From the NCBI GenBank assembly GCA_035536775.1, contig DATLNM010000047.1, positions 1 to 31,277 of the forward strand: DNA of 31,277 bases, written 5' to 3'. Shown here piece by piece: positions 8,266 through 15,997 of the stretch. The notes below the pieces were generated by a model. It was not told where the DNA came from. It worked only from the letters and a program-made list of their open reading frames with translations, and made no database searches. Origin of the DNA: DATLNM01 sp035536775 (GTDB lineage: Bacteria; Actinomycetota; CADDZG01; WHSQ01). The number at the start of each line of letters is the position of its first letter. Positions within the stretch are counted from its first letter, which is position 1. The position numbers and the translations under genes were made by a program.

Positions 8266-9165
8266 TCATCTGGAGGCTTCGAGCTTGTCGAGGTAGCGCA
8301 TGAAGCCCATCACGTTCATGCGATACGAGGTTGTGTTCTCGAGGCGCTGGGCCTCCTCTTGGGGAAGCTCGCCCTCGAGGACCGCGACCGACTCCGCCTC
8401 GACCATCGTGACGACTTCGTCTAACTCCCTGGTCTTGCGCCGGGCGGCTCGCACCCAATCCTCCCACCGCCGCAACGCTTCTATCGCGTCGTTGAAGATG
8501 ACGTCGTTCGCGTCGTGGCGTCCGAAGTGGGTGAAATAGAGGGCAACGGCTCCGATCTTGCGAAGTCGCTCGATCGAGGACACGGCCTTCTCGACGTGGA
8601 GCTCGGGTGGCGGAGTCGCCGGGCGGATCACCCGCGGGTGCTGCATGAAGATGCCCAAGGCGTCTCCAGTGAAGAGATCTCCGGTGTCCTCGTTGAAATA
8701 CGCGTGGTGGTGGTACGCGTGACCCGGTGTTTCGATCGCGTTCAGCTTGACGTCACCCAGATCGATCGTGTCGCCGTCGCCGATAACCCGGATGCGGTCT
8801 CGGTCGATGGGGTCGATGCCCCCCCACATCGTCTCCATCGCAGCTCCATAGATGCGACTCGCGCTCGCCCATAGCTTCGAGGGATCGACGAGATGCGGCG
8901 CGCCAACCTCGTGGACGCACACCGTCGCGTCTGGGAAGTGAGCTGCCAAGGTGCCCGCTGCCCCCGCATGGTCGAGGTGGATGTGGGTGACGATGATGTA
9001 CTCCAAGGAGTCCACGCCCGCCGTCGCGAGTGCGGCGATGACGTTGTCGACGCAGGAGCGAGGGCCTGTCTCTATCAATGCCGGCCGTGCCGCGGGTACG
9101 AGGAAAGTGGCCGTGATCTCGTCGAGGCCATGCATCTTGGTATCGATGATGTTTGGAGAGCTCAC
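8266..9165 (-). CDS. Metallo-beta-lactamase-fold hydrolase
   Basis: A 299-residue cytoplasmic enzyme of the MBL superfamily. It has the dinuclear metal motif HIHLDH (61-66), a further His-rich segment ETPGHAYHHHAY, the bridging Asp in FTGDAL and the late His in FTHFGRHD. About 80 C-terminal residues are helical and charged, a tail common in glyoxalase II-like or uncharacterised MBL hydrolases. The substrate cannot be told from sequence; a thioester or other small ester is possible. The start is GTG at 9165, with GGGGG very close upstream; no better start exists nearby. It is divergent from the lipid kinase at 9222, with 56 nt between. Confidence 0.88.
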   Translation of the reverse strand: MSSPNIIDTKMHGLDEITATFLVPAARPALIETGPRSCVDNVIAALATAGVDSLEYIIVTHIHLDHAGAAGTLAAHFPDATVCVHEVGAPHLVDPSKLWASASRIYGAAMETMWGGIDPIDRDRIRVIGDGDTIDLGDVKLNAIETPGHAYHHHAYFNEDTGDLFTGDALGIFMQHPRVIRPATPPPELHVEKAVSSIERLRKIGAVALYFTHFGRHDANDVIFNDAIEALRRWEDWVRAARRKTRELDEVVTMVEAESVAVLEGELPQEEAQRLENTTSYRMNVMGFMRYLDKLEASR

Positions 9166-9209
9166 GTTCCCCCTAGTGCGATCGTGTAAGGCCGCCGGAG
9201 TCCAGCGGA

Positions 9210-9215
9210 TAGCGT
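9210..9215 (+). promoter_or_regulatory. Candidate leaderless -10 element of the lipid kinase gene
   Basis: TAGCGT ends 6 nt before the ATG at 9222. No Shine-Dalgarno lies between. The spacing would place the transcript start on the ATG itself. Confidence 0.4.
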
Positions 9216-9221
9216 GACGGG

Positions 9222-10151
9222 ATGATAGCTGGAGAGCGACCCCGCGCAGCGCTCATCATCAATCCTGCGTCCGGGCGGATCGTCGCGGGGGCACGCGATC
9301 AGGTCGTCGCCGAACTCGACGAGGTTTTCGATCTTTCGATCAGTTCCACGACCGCGCGCAATGCTGGGATCGATCTGGCGCGCGCCGCGGTCGAGGAGCA
9401 CTTCCCACTGGTGGTCGCGTTCGGCGGTGATGGGCTCGTCAACGAGGTCGTGAACGGGATCGCCGGAACGGCGGCCCACCTCGGGATCATCCCCGGGGGA
9501 ACGATGAATGTCTTCGCACGCGCGCTTGGGATCCCGACGAGACCTCACGAAGCGGTACGGCATCTCGCAGGCCGACATCTGAGTGAGCCGCGCATGATCC
9601 CCTTGGGCCGCATCGTGGCAGGCGATGAGGCCCGGTACTTCACATTCTCGGCAGGATGCGGCTTCGATGCCGAGACGGCGTGGCGCGTGGAGTCTCACCT
9701 CGACGCAAAACGCCGGTGGGGCGAGCTCTTTTTCTACTGGAGCGCCGCGCGCGTGCTGGTTGGCAGCTACCGTCATCGCGCCCCGACCATGGTGCTCGAG
9801 GGCCCTTTCGGTAGGGTGCCCGTTGCAATGGCGATCGCGTGCAATTGTGGCCCGTATGCGTACCTGCTGGGCAGACCCGTCAATGTCGCTCCCAAGGCGC
9901 GCCTGACTGCAGGTATAGATGCGTTCGCGTTGCGGTCGATGAGATTCGAAGCGCTCCCACTGTACGCGTGGCGCTCGATCGTCAGCGGCAACCTGATCGA
10001 TCACGACGATGCCTTCTACGCTTCGGATCTCGACTCGTTCGAACTGACGAGTGAGGCCCCCTTCGCGCGCCACGTCGACGGTGAGCCCCTGGAGCCCGCG
10101 AGCGCGGTTCGTTTCGAGGTCGAGCGTGATTCGCTCATGGTAGTGGCCTGA
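9222..10151 (+). CDS. Diacylglycerol kinase-type lipid kinase
   Basis: A 309-residue member of the DAGK catalytic family (DgkB/YegS/LCB5 type), which phosphorylates diacylglycerol or related lipids with ATP at the inner face of the membrane. The nucleotide-binding part shows LIINPASG (11-18), FGGDGLVNEVVNG (67-79) and IPGGTMNVFARALGIP (about 90-105). The C-terminal half is the usual beta-sandwich lid, ending with HVDGEPLE. Length is normal for the family. The start is ATG 9222 without a clear Shine-Dalgarno but with a -10-like hexamer 6 nt away. The stop overlaps the next start (TGATG), so the two genes are translationally coupled. Lipid substrate is not determined. Confidence 0.92.
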   Translation: MIAGERPRAALIINPASGRIVAGARDQVVAELDEVFDLSISSTTARNAGIDLARAAVEEHFPLVVAFGGDGLVNEVVNGIAGTAAHLGIIPGGTMNVFARALGIPTRPHEAVRHLAGRHLSEPRMIPLGRIVAGDEARYFTFSAGCGFDAETAWRVESHLDAKRRWGELFFYWSAARVLVGSYRHRAPTMVLEGPFGRVPVAMAIACNCGPYAYLLGRPVNVAPKARLTAGIDAFALRSMRFEALPLYAWRSIVSGNLIDHDDAFYASDLDSFELTSEAPFARHVDGEPLEPASAVRFEVERDSLMVVA

Positions 10152-10690
10152 TGGCGGTGCTCTTAGTGGGTCTCACGGAGGATGTCGGTGCGGTCCTCAT
10201 CAAGAGGTTGATCGACGAGGATGACGAGGTCCGCGTCGTGGAGAGCGACGACGGACTTGCGGTCGAGTGGGAGACCCTGGGTGCGCACGTCGCCCTAGGT
10301 GAGCTCGACGACGAGGACCTTCTCGAGCGTGCCGGACAATACGCGCGCACCATGGTCGTGTTCACCGAGGGCCGCGCGGAGCACGCTCTTGACCCCGCCG
10401 TAGCGGCGGCTCGCCGGGCGCGCATCGAGCGTGTGGTCGTGGTGGCGGCAGGACTCTCGGATGAGACCGGTCTGGCCCTTCTCCGAGCTTCGGGGCTCCA
10501 GTACGTCGCGCTCGACGTCGCGCGCACTAGAAAGGGATTCATCCGCCGCTCCGGGCTGGAGGCCGATCGTTTGGCGGAAGCGATCGACGCGGCTGACGAC
10601 CTCGCGGGGGAACCTCGGCTCGAGCTAGATCTCGCCGACGCGGGAGCCTGGAGCGCCCTCCGGCTCGAACCCCCGGCTACGCCGCGCTAG
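10151..10690 (+). CDS. Rossmann-like NAD(P)-binding protein, unknown role
   Basis: A 179-residue protein that begins with a beta-strand MAVLLVGLTEDVG like a dinucleotide-binding fold. Strand/helix alternation continues (DDEVRVVESD, TMVVFTEG, RVVVVAAGL, LQYVALDV), much like a TrkA-N or SDR/NmrA-type fold. The glycine signature is degenerate (GLTEDVG), so cofactor binding is uncertain. It overlaps the lipid kinase by one base (TGATG), suggesting a joint function. Its TAG stop shares the palindrome CTAG (10687-10690) with the stop of the convergent livF. Confidence 0.72.
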   Translation: MAVLLVGLTEDVGAVLIKRLIDEDDEVRVVESDDGLAVEWETLGAHVALGELDDEDLLERAGQYARTMVVFTEGRAEHALDPAVAAARRARIERVVVVAAGLSDETGLALLRASGLQYVALDVARTRKGFIRRSGLEADRLAEAIDAADDLAGEPRLELDLADAGAWSALRLEPPATPR

Positions 10691-11403
10691 GCCGGCGTTC
10701 CGAGATACGCCTGGCGAATCTCGGAGTGATCGAGGATCTCTTCGCCGGATCCTTCGTAGACAAGAGTGCCCTTCTCCATGACGAACGCTCGATCCGCGAT
10801 GGCGAGCACACCCGCGTTCTGCTCGACCATCAGGACGGTCGTGCCGTCGTTGTTGATCTGGTCCACGACGTGGAACACCGTTTGGGTCAGCTTGGGAGAA
10901 AGTCCGAGCGACGACTCATCGATCAGCAACAAACGCGGCCGCGCCATCAAACCGCGCGCGACGGCAAGCATCTGCTGTTCACCGCCAGACAACGTGCCTG
11001 CAAGTTGCGTCCACCGCTCGCGCAGCCTCGGGAAATACTCGACCGCGCGCTCCACGATGGTGCGGGTCGTGGCGGTGTCCTTCTTGTAGGGCCACGCTCC
11101 GAGCCGGAGGTTCTGCGCGACCGTCAGTTGTGGGAACACGTGGCGGCCCTCCGGGACGAGCACGATGCCTTCGCTGACGAGCTTGCGTGGATCCATCCCG
11201 GTCACGTCCTTGCCGTCGAATGTGATGCTTCCACTCCACGGCTTGAGGAGTCCCGCGATAGTTAGCACGGTCGTCGTCTTACCCGCGCCGTTGAGCCCGA
11301 GGAGGACTGCGGTTTCACCTTCCTCGATCGAGAACGAGATACCCCCCAGCACCGGGAGCGATCCGTAGCCGGCGCGCAGATCCCTTACCTCGAGTAGCGA
11401 CAC
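10687..11403 (-). CDS. livF: Branched-chain amino-acid-type ABC transporter, ATP-binding protein LivF
   Basis: A 238-residue ABC ATPase, one of the two nucleotide-binding subunits of a HAAT-type importer. Walker A is GLNGAGKTT (36-44), signature LSGGEQQ (138-144), Walker B LLLIDE (158-163). The motif after Walker B reads ESSLGLSP where EPSLGLxP is usual, a mild deviation. I chose GTG 11403, with AAGGGG 5 nt upstream and a normal family N-terminus (SLLEVRDLRAGYG). An upstream in-frame ATG at 11484 would add 27 residues inside livG and is rejected. Last gene of the liv operon, 10 nt after livG. The cargo is not proven: this family also carries urea, amides and aromatic acids. Confidence 0.93.
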   Translation of the reverse strand: MSLLEVRDLRAGYGSLPVLGGISFSIEEGETAVLLGLNGAGKTTTVLTIAGLLKPWSGSITFDGKDVTGMDPRKLVSEGIVLVPEGRHVFPQLTVAQNLRLGAWPYKKDTATTRTIVERAVEYFPRLRERWTQLAGTLSGGEQQMLAVARGLMARPRLLLIDESSLGLSPKLTQTVFHVVDQINNDGTTVLMVEQNAGVLAIADRAFVMEKGTLVYEGSGEEILDHSEIRQAYLGTPA

Positions 11404-11413
11404 GTGTACCCCT

Positions 11414-12220
11414 TCATGTCTTTGCGGGAACGCCCTCGTCAGAGGCGTCCTCGACGACTTCACCACCGAGGTAAGCCGCGACAACCTCTGGGTGATTCTG
11501 GACCTGCTTCGGCTTGCCCTCGGTGAGTATCTTTCCGAAGTTCAACACGTAGACGAAGTCACAGACCGCGGTGACGAGCGGAACATGATGCTCGATCATC
11601 AGAACCGTCAAGTTGAGTGTCTTACGCAGCGTAAGGAGCCGTTCCCCGAATGCGTGTGCCTCGTCGGGTCCCATCCCCGAGCTCGGCTCGTCGAGTAGCA
11701 GCAGGTCGGGGTCGGTCGCGAGCACGGTGCCGATCTCGATCAGCTTCAGCGTTCCGTAGGGCAATCCGTCGAGCTGAGAATGGGCGAGATGGGCGAGGTC
11801 GATGAAGTCGAGAACCTCCATCGCGTTCGCCTTGAGGCGCTTCTCCTCGGCGAAGGATCCTGGGAATCCGAAGATGGCGCCGAGCGCTCCGTACCCGATA
11901 CGCGCGTGCTGGGCGACGAGGAAGTTCTCGAGCACGGTCAGCCCACGCACGAGACCGATGTTCTGGAACGTCCTCCCCATACCAAGGGCGACGCGACGGT
12001 GCGTCGGAAGCAACGAGACATCGCGTCCCCGGTAGGTCACCCGCCCCGTGTTGGGCTGGTAAAGACCTGTGACGCAGTTGAACAACGTCGTCTTTCCTGC
12101 ACCGTTGGGCCCGATCAATCCAACGATCTCCCACTCTGGGACGTCGATATTGACGCCCTCGAGAGCGACGAGGCCGCCGAACCTGATCCCCATGTTGCGG
12201 ATCTCGAGCACGGCACTCAT
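11414..12220 (-). CDS. livG: Branched-chain amino-acid-type ABC transporter, ATP-binding protein LivG
   Basis: A 268-residue ABC ATPase, partner of LivF at the cytoplasmic face of the LivHM permease. Walker A is GPNGAGKTT (37-45) and Walker B LLLLDEP. In place of the LSGGQ signature it has LPYGTLKLIEIG, typical of the LivG branch. GRTFQNIGLVRGLTVLEN marks the Q-loop region. Start ATG overlaps the livM stop by 4 nt (ATGA), so translation is coupled. The C-terminal tail EDASDEGVPAKT is a little longer than usual. Confidence 0.94.
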   Translation of the reverse strand: MSAVLEIRNMGIRFGGLVALEGVNIDVPEWEIVGLIGPNGAGKTTLFNCVTGLYQPNTGRVTYRGRDVSLLPTHRRVALGMGRTFQNIGLVRGLTVLENFLVAQHARIGYGALGAIFGFPGSFAEEKRLKANAMEVLDFIDLAHLAHSQLDGLPYGTLKLIEIGTVLATDPDLLLLDEPSSGMGPDEAHAFGERLLTLRKTLNLTVLMIEHHVPLVTAVCDFVYVLNFGKILTEGKPKQVQNHPEVVAAYLGGEVVEDASDEGVPAKT

Positions 12221-13437
12221 GAGCGACCCTTTCCTTTGCCGACGCTCTCGAGCTCCTTCGTGGGCGACTCGTCATCGGATGTCACCGGCGCGGCCGCCTC
12301 GGGTGTGGGTGAGTGCTTCCCGCCACGAGAAACGAGCTTGCCCAGTCCACCTTTGTGCTTGGCGGCCTTGCCGTGCCCGTCGGGGTGCATCGAGAATCTC
12401 TGCCCACTGAGCCACCGGCTGACAGGCGAGAGCTGCTCCGCGATGCCGCCCGGATACTGGATGATCGTAAGGAGGGCGAGCACGGGGCCGATGACCAGGG
12501 TGAACTCCTCAGGGTCCCGTTTGAGCGTGTCCTCGAGGAAGTGGTTGAGCGGGGCGACCAATTGGATCAAGTAAGGGAAGAGGGCGAAGAATGCGGAGCC
12601 GATGACCACCCCTACGCGGCGTCCGAGTCCTCCCACGACGACCATCAGGACCCATAGCAGCGCGACCTGGAAGTTGAAGTCGGCCGCGACAACCGTCTCC
12701 ACGCGGTGCGCGAACAAGCTGCCGGCCATCCCTGCGAACGCGCCCGAGAGCATGAACGCGATGACCTTGTACGACGTCACATTCACGGCATAACTCGCCG
12801 CAACGGCTTCAGAGTGCTTAACCGCGAGGATCGCGCGGCCTACCTTGGACCGGACGACTCGCCAGTCGACGTAGATCGCGATGGCCAGGGCTATCAAACA
12901 GAGATAAGCGAACCCCTTGTCGCTCGAGAACATGTCGGGGCGCGGCGCCGGCATACCTGCGCCACCGCGCGTCAACGCGGGGATCTCGAAGATCGAGTTA
13001 ACCGCGACGAACCCATACGTGAGCGTGATCAGTGCCAGATAAAGGCCCTTGATCCGCAGCGCGACGAGTCCGAGCAGACCCGCGGACAACGCGCCGCTCA
13101 GGATCGCGATCAGCATCGCGACCGAGAAGCTCGTCATGGAGCAGCTGTCGATCTCGCAGCCGGCCTTCTCGGTGACGTAGAACGCGGATGCGAACGCGGC
13201 CAGCCCCACGAACGCGTGGTGACCAAGTGAGACCTGCCCGGTGTAGCCGAGCACGACGTTGAGGGACAAGCCGATGATCGCGTAGACCGCCGCGAGTGCG
13301 ATGCGGTCGGCCCAGAAGTTCGGGACGTACTTGACCGCAAGGAGGATCGCTTCGAGCACGATGACCATGACTGTCGCGCGTGCGATCCATCCCTGGATAC
13401 TCGGGCGGAAGGCGGTGCTCTCGGCTGTGACGCTCAT
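12217..13437 (-). CDS. livM: Branched-chain amino-acid-type ABC transporter, permease LivM
   Basis: A 406-residue integral membrane permease of the BPD_transp_2 family with about nine or ten spans. Family features include YAIIGLSLNVVLGYTGQVSLGHHAFVG-like sequence at about 50-75 and the conserved cytoplasmic loop SKVGRAILAVKHSEAVA, which contacts the ATPases. The last ~65 residues (after the final span) form a charged Lys/Gly/Ser/Pro-rich cytoplasmic tail that most LivM proteins lack. It overlaps livH upstream and livG downstream by 4 nt each (ATGA). Confidence 0.93.
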   Translation of the reverse strand: MSVTAESTAFRPSIQGWIARATVMVIVLEAILLAVKYVPNFWADRIALAAVYAIIGLSLNVVLGYTGQVSLGHHAFVGLAAFASAFYVTEKAGCEIDSCSMTSFSVAMLIAILSGALSAGLLGLVALRIKGLYLALITLTYGFVAVNSIFEIPALTRGGAGMPAPRPDMFSSDKGFAYLCLIALAIAIYVDWRVVRSKVGRAILAVKHSEAVAASYAVNVTSYKVIAFMLSGAFAGMAGSLFAHRVETVVAADFNFQVALLWVLMVVVGGLGRRVGVVIGSAFFALFPYLIQLVAPLNHFLEDTLKRDPEEFTLVIGPVLALLTIIQYPGGIAEQLSPVSRWLSGQRFSMHPDGHGKAAKHKGGLGKLVSRGGKHSPTPEAAAPVTSDDESPTKELESVGKGKGRS

Positions 13438-14435
13438 GCTTCGGTGCCCAGCAAGCCTTGGGGGCGCGCGAGGAGCACGAGCAGGAGCACGGCGAGGATC
13501 GACAGCTGCTCGGCCCCCGGGATGACTTCAGCGAGGGCGCGCTCGCCGATGAAATAGTGCCCTGCAGCCCACAGTGACAGCGCCTGAACCAAGCCGATCG
13601 TCACACCGCCGACGAACGCGCCGGGAAGACTTGTCATGCCGCCGATGACCGCGCCTGTGAAGGCTGGAATGAGGATGTTGGAGCTCATCACCCCCGGCAA
13701 CAATGCACCCGCGACGGGGATATAGAGGAGACCCGCGATCCCTCCGAGCAGTGCAGCAGAGCCCCAGATGAAGCGCGACATGCGCTCGACGCCGATGCCC
13801 ACGACGCGGGTAGCGAACGCGTCCTGAGACGTCGCGAGTACCGCGAGACCGAGATCGGTTCGTGAGAAGAACCATCCGAGGAGAATGCCGAACGATAGCA
13901 ACGTGGCAACGGCGATCAAACGCTGGGGCTCGATCGGCAGTTCGAAGACGGTTAGACCTTGCGGGACGCCGGCCGCGTCGACCGTCTGCATGATCGGGGA
14001 CAGTGCTTTGGGATCGATCCTGAACACGAGGATCTGGATGCCCACCGCGAGCAGGGCGATCGCGATGGTCGCGACGAGAACGGTGATACGGGGCGAGTTG
14101 ATGAGCGGACGGATGATGACTCGCTCGACCATGAGCCCCGCGACGACAACGCCGGCGAGAGCGAAGACGATGCCGAACCCGTACGCCATGTTGATGTCTT
14201 CGATCGCGATGAACAGCAGGTAGGCCCCGAAGGTCCCGAACTCACCCTGCATGAAGTTGAATACGCGGGTTCCCTTGTAGACCAGGACGAGACCCAAAGC
14301 CATGAGTCCGAAGACCGCTCCGTTGACCACGCCGAGCACGACGAATCGATTCGGACCGGTCTGTTCTCCCGCCCCGATCGCCAGGACGATCGCGACGATG
14401 ACGAACAGGATCGCAGTTACGACCGCGGTTCTCAC
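13434..14435 (-). CDS. livH: Branched-chain amino-acid-type ABC transporter, permease LivH
   Basis: A 333-residue permease of the same family as LivM, with about eight or nine spans. The early segment VLGVVNGAVFGLMALGLVLV, followed by FNFMQGEFGTFGAY, is diagnostic for LivH. The coupling loop is seen as TDLGLAVLATSQDAFATRVVGI. The start is GTG 14435 with AGGGGCG upstream. An 84-nt gap separates it from the binding-protein gene, the only real gap in the operon; it holds a weak GGCC...GGCC pairing and could lower downstream expression relative to the binding protein (inference). Confidence 0.93.
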   Translation of the reverse strand: MRTAVVTAILFVIVAIVLAIGAGEQTGPNRFVVLGVVNGAVFGLMALGLVLVYKGTRVFNFMQGEFGTFGAYLLFIAIEDINMAYGFGIVFALAGVVVAGLMVERVIIRPLINSPRITVLVATIAIALLAVGIQILVFRIDPKALSPIMQTVDAAGVPQGLTVFELPIEPQRLIAVATLLSFGILLGWFFSRTDLGLAVLATSQDAFATRVVGIGVERMSRFIWGSAALLGGIAGLLYIPVAGALLPGVMSSNILIPAFTGAVIGGMTSLPGAFVGGVTIGLVQALSLWAAGHYFIGERALAEVIPGAEQLSILAVLLLVLLARPQGLLGTEA

Positions 14436-14519
14436 AGGGCGCCCCTAGCAGCCATGCGCAGAGGCTATCCCGCCACGGCCTCGAAACGCCATATTTGGCC
14501 TGCGGTTAAGGGCCGACGA

Positions 14520-15995
14520 CTAGAAGTCGCTAACGAACGACTGCTCGGTGATCCACCTGCTCTGGCTGCAGTCGGCACGCAAGAGGTGCATCGCATCGCC
14601 GCCGAGATGGTTGTCGGGCGCGTAGTTGAGGTCCGGGAACACCCCTGTCTTGACCCCTTGAGCACGCTCGGCGAAATAGACGAAGCGCTCCCTCGTGAGG
14701 TCGTCGCCGGGCAGCAGCAGGAGCTGGTGGGCGACCTTGGACATGCCCCACAGCCCGAGCTCGATCGACCCATTCGATGTGTCGGTACGACCGCCGGCCT
14801 TGGTGAAGTCGGGGTCGTACTTGTTGACGTCGACGACCGCGGGGAACGGGTTGAGGAAGCGCGCGTCCTGGATCGAGTTCTGGTTTCGGCACGCGACGTT
14901 CGGGACCGTGTCGATCCCCATCGACAGTCCAACACCGACCCATTGCGGGTGATAACCCTGGTTCTGGGCGGCTTGTAGCAACTGGATGAACCAGACAGGG
15001 GACGTGAGCACGTAGACGTTCTCTACACCCTGCTGGTTCAGCTCGGTTGCGATCGTCTGGGCGTCGGTCTGACCGGCCGTCTTGCTGACCGCACGGTCAT
15101 AGGCGACGTCGGCACCCGCATCGCTCATCCCAGATATGTAGGCGTCGTGCGCATCCTGGAAGCCGGGGGTGTTGAAACGGACCATGCCGTTGACCTCGTC
15201 GCCCGCGCCCAATTTCGTGACGAGCAGATCGGCGAGCAACGGGCCCTGCTGCGCATACGACATCCACAGGGCGAAGTAGCTCGGAAGGTTCGACAACCCG
15301 ATCTCGGTGACACCGGCGGAGAGATATGGGACGCCGACGCTCGCCGCGTAGCGGGCGCAAGCCTGGATCTGGTCCACACCCGCGAGGCCGAACAGCATGA
15401 AGACCTTCTCTTGCTCGACCATCTCCTTGCATGCAGCTACGGCTTGGGACGGGTTGTAGTTGTCGTTGCGGAAGACGACCTCGACGTCCCTCCCGTTGAT
15501 CTTGACGTTGTTTTCCTTGAGCCAGTTCCAGTAGAGGTCCTTGCCTGCCTCGAACGCCGACGAGGGAACGGGGGCCGCTCCGGTGATCGGCGCGTGGATC
15601 CCGATCTTGATCACGTCCCCTTCGACACCGGTTGCGTCGCCACCGGAGGGCTCGGGGCCTTCCTCGGCCTCGGTCTCACCGGGGTCTTGGGAGCCGCCGC
15701 CGGTCTCGGACCCCGAGGTCGATCCGCTCCCGCTGTCCTGGCTCGTGGTGTCTCCACTCGAATCGATGATGCCGCCAGACCCTGTGCTGATGACCTCGCC
15801 GGTCTCGGGGTCGAAGATCTCGCCGGTCTCGGTGTTGACGAGCGCACCGGTTTCCGGGTCGACGACGATGTTCTCGCCCGCGGCTCCGGCCGGTAGGGCG
15901 CCGAGACCGACGCCCGGCTTCTGGCCGCACGCGGCCGCAACGATAAGCAACAGCGCACAGAGCGCGATGAGGGTGCGTCGCCGGTTGCTGTACAT
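14520..15995 (-). CDS. Lipoprotein substrate-binding protein of the liv-type transporter
   Basis: A 491-residue extracytoplasmic binding protein (periplasmic-binding type 1, Peripla_BP_6). The signal peptide ends IVAAAC with lipid-anchor C23. Residues 24-126 form an unusually long linker: first imperfect repeats DPETGALV / NTETGEIF / DPETGEVI (46-69), then Ser/Gly/Asp/Glu-rich sequence. The binding domain starts at IKIGIHAPITGA (129-140) and contains NDNYNPSQAVAACKEMVEQEK and FGLAGVDQIQACARYAA, as in amino-acid or amide binders. The ligand is unknown. Start ATG has AGGAGG 6 nt upstream, lying inside the last codons of the preceding gene, whose stop is only 2 nt away. Confidence 0.9.
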   Translation of the reverse strand: MYSNRRRTLIALCALLLIVAAACGQKPGVGLGALPAGAAGENIVVDPETGALVNTETGEIFDPETGEVISTGSGGIIDSSGDTTSQDSGSGSTSGSETGGGSQDPGETEAEEGPEPSGGDATGVEGDVIKIGIHAPITGAAPVPSSAFEAGKDLYWNWLKENNVKINGRDVEVVFRNDNYNPSQAVAACKEMVEQEKVFMLFGLAGVDQIQACARYAASVGVPYLSAGVTEIGLSNLPSYFALWMSYAQQGPLLADLLVTKLGAGDEVNGMVRFNTPGFQDAHDAYISGMSDAGADVAYDRAVSKTAGQTDAQTIATELNQQGVENVYVLTSPVWFIQLLQAAQNQGYHPQWVGVGLSMGIDTVPNVACRNQNSIQDARFLNPFPAVVDVNKYDPDFTKAGGRTDTSNGSIELGLWGMSKVAHQLLLLPGDDLTRERFVYFAERAQGVKTGVFPDLNYAPDNHLGGDAMHLLRADCSQSRWITEQSFVSDF

Positions 15996-15997
15996 CT

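Noticed and set aside
9162..10073. A 303-codon minus-strand frame
   Set aside because: Mirror of the lipid kinase, which has clear catalytic motifs.
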